A stretch of 64,000 bases of DNA, from assembly GCF_902713425.1 (NCBI RefSeq), contig NC_081198.1, positions 23,109,188-23,173,187 of the forward strand. Reading direction: 5' to 3'. This document shows positions 60,801 to 64,000 of the stretch, piece by piece (position 1 is the first letter of the stretch; each line of letters begins with the position of its first letter). A program made the position numbers and the translations under genes. Below the pieces are notes generated by a model. That model did not search any database and was not told the DNA's origin. It saw nothing but the letters and a program-made list of their open reading frames with translations. This DNA comes from Acipenser ruthenus (lineage: Eukaryota; Chordata; Actinopteri; Acipenseriformes; Acipenseridae).

Positions 60801-61307
60801 TGGCCTGCTCCGGTCTACGTCCCTCAGAGCACAATTGAAGTCACCTGACACGATGACGGGTACGTTCCCCAGCAGGAGTGGACGCAGCTGTGGAAAAAAT
60901 TGAACTCTTTCGTTTTGGTTAGTGGGTGCGTAGACATTGACCAGTCTGAGGGGAGTGTTGTTGTATGTCACATCCACGCTCAGAATTCTACCAGGTTCTA
61001 CCTCCCTGCTGCTGCGGGAGGTAATAAAAGGGTTTTTAAACAGGATACCTAATCCGTCGGCTCTGGCTATGTTGGAGCCCGACCAGAAGGAGTCCCCCAG
61101 GGTCCAACTCTCCTTCAGGTCCCTATAATCATGGCTCGACGAAATACCACACTCCTGCAGAAAGATGAGATCTGCTTTCAAGTTAGCTAGATAGTTTAGT
61201 ACATCAAATCTTTTTTGTGTCTCCCTGATGCTCCTGACATTAACAGACACACATATCAGGGCCATCAGGGTAGCTAACAAGAAAAGGAGTCGCTGCGTCC
61301 ACCCCAT
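57864..61307 (-). CDS. LINE ORF2: APE endonuclease and reverse transcriptase (copy 9, intact)
   Basis: 1147 aa, motifs as in copy 3. Private changes: SSHDYRD for SSPDYRD, RADGLGI for RADGVGI, CGIPGRSITGI for CGVPGRSITDI, VPWISN for VPRISN, QVHKK for QVRKK. All catalytic residues are kept. Confidence 0.95.
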   Translation of the reverse strand: MGWTQRLLFLLATLMALICVSVNVRSIRETQKRFDVLNYLANLKADLIFLQECGISSSHDYRDLKESWTLGDSFWSGSNIARADGLGILFKNPFITSRSSREVEPGRILSVDVTYNNTPLRLVNVYAPTNQNERVQFFPQLRPLLLGNVPVIVSGDFNCALRDVDRSRPRNDRSSRVLSSVISDFSLCDAGKDLVPPFTWVSSSGTSFSRIDLVLHTSSLTKTAVDTQAVFFSDHRLLQVTLQVPQTSQMGSGVWKLNTSLLDDPSIAAAYKSRLVEWTTLRDLFNSPIEWWEMVKMRTKGYFIAAGKRKAKERRAKYKYLNAALQRLSLLQLRGFPVSDEIAQTKLDLSVLCREEQRKVMHNAKVQKMEEDEKCTRFFFQKTREKRHLMSSMLDSRGRIVEDSEGVKKVVENFYRDLYNIKATDDTLIEWFLSQLEPDSVRDDEEEEKDPELTLEELTQAVKTMNTGKTPGPDGIPGEYYHLFWDTLKVHLAEVYRAVYREKRLGPSMRESVITLLHKKGEVKDLRNWRPISLLCVDYKILAKALMLRLQVHLPLVIGPDQACGIPGRSITGILMLTRDILAYSRERNHPLCLFNLDQEKAFDRVSHEYMYKVMDQMKFAPGLREWVKTIYTNISTRVLVNRHLTGKISIQSGVRQGCPLSPLLYVVCIEPLLQAIRRDTNITGFQLPGSNGVQVKTTAYMDDVSLICTNTSSVPWISNILEKYCTATGAVINKSKSEVYVSKNWQVDRELSDMYPVKKDKIKILGLIFENNSSGAQSWTAAINQVHKKIGGWSTRSLTMTGRVLITKSILFPILSYVGKIFPPDRTTKKVVDRIIHRFIWGSKMERVKRATLSKADKKGGKGVPDVVQLTRVQGLTQTIKNIQALDRKVCYMNRFYFATCLRALGLCTIDNTVPYSWDPPLYYRTLRDTIYKLGLDKAKLASWEYKAVTKYLAGSQEIEKVATFSLTQSQKIWENVSHSCLSNVQKDIAWNTVHSALPTRAFMFRRGLAQVETCPYAKCRKRETPAHIFWECDVAGSVWLSVSVFLNRFADTAKMTAETVLYGPAGGITTSTAKCVWRVINVVKQILWEGRNVCVYHKQELDTITTTRRAQTLIKDFVILDIRTLGKDKACAEWRIAGLQDVKME

Positions 61308-61312
61308 AGCGA

Positions 61313-63259
61313 CTATGATTGGGAGGTCGGGACACTCTTCCTACTCTTAGCTCTACGCTTGCTTCGAGGGGGCTTGGGCTTATTTGCAACTCCCATCACC
61401 CCTGAGAAGGTACTCACTGCTGCCTCGTCCAAGAAGGCACCATCTTTATATGCACAGTACGTGGAGTTGTTTGGGCTATTCAACTCCCCACAAGGTAAGT
61501 CTGGTGGAACTTGCTCAGGGCCCCTCGGAACGTGTGGGTTAGCTTTGTCCTGGGGGGGGGTTATGACAGACAGCATTCTTTGGCTGTTACCGTCTGCTGA
61601 ATTGGAGCTGTTAGCAGACTTCTGGCTTACCGCGTCCAGGGGTATTCCCATGTCCTCCAGTGCTGTATCTAGGAGGACCTCTAGGGGGCCCCTGGTTTTG
61701 CCCATACAAGGGAGGGGGTCAAGGATGCTTTGAAGGGAGGCCCTTCGCTTGAAGAGGGTCATTGCTACCGAGGTACTGCTGGTCAGGGAAGGTGTTGACC
61801 CCGACCTCTCCCTCGGTGCATTAGTGAACACCTCTTCTGCGAGGTGTGCTAGGGTTTGTGCCAACGACTGGGAAGGCTGGCTGGGGATGCCCTGGCTGGC
61901 TGCTACCTGCCCACTAGACGGCAGTGTAGCCGTCCCACTCGCCTCCGTCTCTGCCTGCGAGGGCAAGACTGGGGACTTTGTGTGGACATTATCTGGTTTT
62001 GGATCTATGGGGGCCACCTGCAACTTGCTGTCTTTGATCTTGATCTTCTTTCTTTTCCCCCCATCGTCTCTACCCTTTCTTTTCCCCACCCTCTGCTGGT
62101 TCTTCATTCCCTTCCCCTCCTTTTCACTCTCACTTTCACTGTCGCTTTCGCTTTCCTCCCCCACGGACTCAATCCTTATGGCGTCATAACGAGAGCCGAG
62201 GGGGAGTGCTGGCGCTGAGAGGGCCCTACTCAGGGGGGGGGCGCTGCTGGGTCCGGGCTCCCTCCCTGCCTCGTGTTCTGTATCAGAGGAGCTACTGGAG
62301 GAGCTAGTGGAGTAGCTGTTGTACTCTCTCTCTGGGCTGGGGGAAGGGGTCCTCGTAAAACGGGACATGTCTCGGGGGCGGGGGGGTGAGGGGGGTGCTG
62401 GTGATGATGGTGGTGCTGGAGTCTGGGTTTTGGATACTGTTGGTGGTGATGTGGACTGATCTTTGTTATTTGTTCCCTCTTCCTGCTCAGGCCTAGGCTT
62501 GTTCGTATTTGCCTTGCTGGCTCTGGCCATGTTGGCATAGGAAGAGGGGCAGTCCTTAAACAGGTGCCCCTTCTTTCCACACAAATTGCACTGCCTCTCT
62601 TCTCTGCAGTGGCTGGTCTCGTGGGGGGCGCCGCAGTTCCTGCACTTGACTACAGTACATGCGGCCGCCAGGTGTCCTAATTCCCCACATTTCCTGCAGA
62701 GTTTTGGCATCCCATTATAGAATACCAGCCCTCTGTTGGGCCCTAACACTATGGAGTTTGGAATGTGGCGGACGCCTCCAATGCCCGATGGATCAACATT
62801 AAGGCGTACCAGCCACTTTCTGGCTCCTGTCCAAACCCCATCTTCGTCTGTAATTTTCCTCCCTTCTGATGACACCCTCCCATAGCGGTTAAGCCATGTT
62901 GTAATATCATAGTCGCTAACAGCCTCATTGAAAAATTGGACAGTAACAACTTTCATTTCTCTGTCTGTCAGTGCATCCACACAAAATTCTTTGTATGGAG
63001 CGAGATATTTATTCTCCCCCCAAAAGGACCACATTTCTTGTAACTTTTGGGGGTTCCTAAAACTGACCTCAAACACTTCCTTAAGCCCTGGCAATTTCAC
63101 CAAACAATTCAAGTCAGAAGGGGAAAAACCCATACCCCTCTGAAGAATGGTCCGGCTGAACTCCAGTCTCGTCAGTCCTGGTTCCGTTTCATCTTGCTTG
63201 TTTCTTGTGAAGCGCACCGCATTGTGCCTCCTGGTTTCCTGGGTTGGCCGGAACGCCAT
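61313..63259 (-). CDS. LINE ORF1: CCHC RNA-binding protein (copy 9, intact)
   Basis: 648 aa with three CCHC knuckles and the Ser/Glu and basic tail. It has more private changes than copies 3 and 4, such as RNKQDE for RTQQDE, TNNKDQ for ASNKDQ, DDGGKRKKIKIK in the basic tract and SSAPP for SSGPP. Confidence 0.94.
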   Translation of the reverse strand: MAFRPTQETRRHNAVRFTRNKQDETEPGLTRLEFSRTILQRGMGFSPSDLNCLVKLPGLKEVFEVSFRNPQKLQEMWSFWGENKYLAPYKEFCVDALTDREMKVVTVQFFNEAVSDYDITTWLNRYGRVSSEGRKITDEDGVWTGARKWLVRLNVDPSGIGGVRHIPNSIVLGPNRGLVFYNGMPKLCRKCGELGHLAAACTVVKCRNCGAPHETSHCREERQCNLCGKKGHLFKDCPSSYANMARASKANTNKPRPEQEEGTNNKDQSTSPPTVSKTQTPAPPSSPAPPSPPRPRDMSRFTRTPSPSPEREYNSYSTSSSSSSSDTEHEAGREPGPSSAPPLSRALSAPALPLGSRYDAIRIESVGEESESDSESESEKEGKGMKNQQRVGKRKGRDDGGKRKKIKIKDSKLQVAPIDPKPDNVHTKSPVLPSQAETEASGTATLPSSGQVAASQGIPSQPSQSLAQTLAHLAEEVFTNAPRERSGSTPSLTSSTSVAMTLFKRRASLQSILDPLPCMGKTRGPLEVLLDTALEDMGIPLDAVSQKSANSSNSADGNSQRMLSVITPPQDKANPHVPRGPEQVPPDLPCGELNSPNNSTYCAYKDGAFLDEAAVSTFSGVMGVANKPKPPRSKRRAKSRKSVPTSQS

Positions 63260-63864
63260 CCTTCAGCTGGCTCCTCCGATTGGGGTGGGAGAAGCCTCTG
63301 GACGTCCGGGTTGTCTCTCTCTACGGAAAAGAGACAACGTAAGCAGCAAATCTGGGCAGTTGAAGGAACTATTACTTTAGTCCCTGAGGAGATGGTCGCC
63401 TCGCAAGAGGGACCCCCTCCCCAGGTGAACGGTGTCCTTCCCTGGCGGAGTAGGGGGTGCTGCTTGGCACCGAGACCACGTAGGAAGAATCGTGGCTGTG
63501 ATGCCTCCTCGGGGTCCGGGGCCGCCCTCTGCTCCTCCCAGATGGCGCCCTCTGCTGGGCGCCTGCTGCTCTCTCGGTCTGGATCTCGATTACAATCAAG
63601 GGCTGGGGATGAGGTCGTCTAGGTCATCAAAGGGTCCTCAAAGGTCGTCTGGATGGTAGGTCCTCCTTCTCTCTAACTCCAGGAACGTCTGGAAAAGCCG
63701 GAACCGCCTGAAAAAGAAAAAAACGGGAACCGCCTGAAAAAGAAAAAACTGCTCTCAACAGTCAACAAAATCTTGAAAGACCCTCGGCCTGGATTGGGCA
63801 AGCCAAAACCAGACTGAGCATTAGTCTTCCAAAAAGTTGCCGAGCTGAAGAAAGCCAGTCAAAA

Positions 63865-63992
63865 ATAAAAAAAATTCTGTTCCTCCTCACCCGAACAAAC
63901 CTCTCACAGACCCTCGGAGGGAGCGGGCAATGCCACTACCCTCTAAGCCTTAGTCTTAGAAAGATTTATTCGAACTGAAGAGAAGCCAGAGT
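63865..63992 (-). other. U5 snRNA-like 5' head of LINE copy 9
   Basis: Same 34-nt U5-like block (63959-63992). Here the two bases upstream are AT, giving ATACTCTGG, the exact U5 5' end. Whether AT belongs to the element or to the flank cannot be told. Confidence 0.6.
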
Positions 63993-64000
63993 ATATGGCT

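Larger units (their letters stand above)
57240..63992 (-). mobile_element. Keno-like Tx1-clade LINE, copy 9 (full length, both ORFs open)
   Basis: About 6.75 kb with complete 5' UTR (63260-63992), ORF1, ORF2 and 3' UTR. The 3' flank is U2 nt 54. At the 5' end ATACTCTGG is read, matching the first nine bases of U5 snRNA, before the window stops eight bases on. The outer bases (plus-strand atatggct) match U2 for only about six positions, so the 5' flank is undetermined. A deletion of about 20 bp in the 3' UTR (near 57767) removes one arm of the 11-bp hairpin. Confidence 0.94.

Overview
The window is a stretch of a vertebrate tandem U2 snRNA gene array that has been heavily colonised by non-LTR retrotransposons (LINEs). 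The U2 genes match vertebrate U2 closely over the 5' half, the branchpoint-recognition GTAGTA (nt 33-38), the Sm site and the 3' end. They sit in tandem repeats of about 762-790 bp, each with a 3' box and a polypyrimidine microsatellite. Tx1-clade LINEs that target U2 (the Keno lineage) were described from fishes, so a fish is the most likely source, but the sequence alone does not exclude an amphibian or another vertebrate. No ordinary host protein-coding gene is visible.

All U2 genes and all LINE copies lie on the minus strand, so reading from high to low coordinates follows transcription. Eleven U2 genes are uninterrupted (5009-5194, 5791-5976, 6565-6750, 13190-13375, 13952-14137, 34386-34571, 45543-45728, 53952-54137, 54741-54926, 55531-55716, 56317-56502). 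The other U2 genes are split by insertions and remain as 5' and 3' stubs.

Layout: LINE copy 1 (1-4396, runs off the left edge); U2 block A (to 7496); copy 2 (to about 12509); block B (to 14863); copy 3, full length (14864-21632); block C (to 22460); copy 4 (22461-28654); a 103-bp U2 remnant; a second, unrelated LINE family 'X' (28759-33750); block E (to 35309); copy 5 (to 39791); block F (to 40615); copies 6 and 7, separated by only 13 bp of U2 (40616-44895); block G (to 46503); copy 8, full length (46504-53281); block H with four intact U2 genes (53282-57239); copy 9, full length (57240-63992).

The nine Keno-like copies share one architecture: a roughly 740-bp 5' UTR, ORF1 (648 aa, three CCHC knuckles), 5 nt, ORF2 (1147 aa, APE endonuclease, reverse transcriptase, C-terminal Cys/His motif), and an A-rich 3' UTR of about 630 bp that ends ...AATAAAAGAGTA without a poly(A) tail. 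Copies 3, 4 and 9 keep both frames open. Family X has its own 459-aa ORF1 and 1122-aa ORF2, both open, and sits at U2 nt 38/39.

The most interesting points are: the 5' end of the Keno-like element reads like the 5' end of U5 snRNA; two LINE families use the same small RNA gene; X carries ten bases of U2 target sequence just before its poly(A) tail; and copies 6 and 7 entered the same regenerated U2 target.
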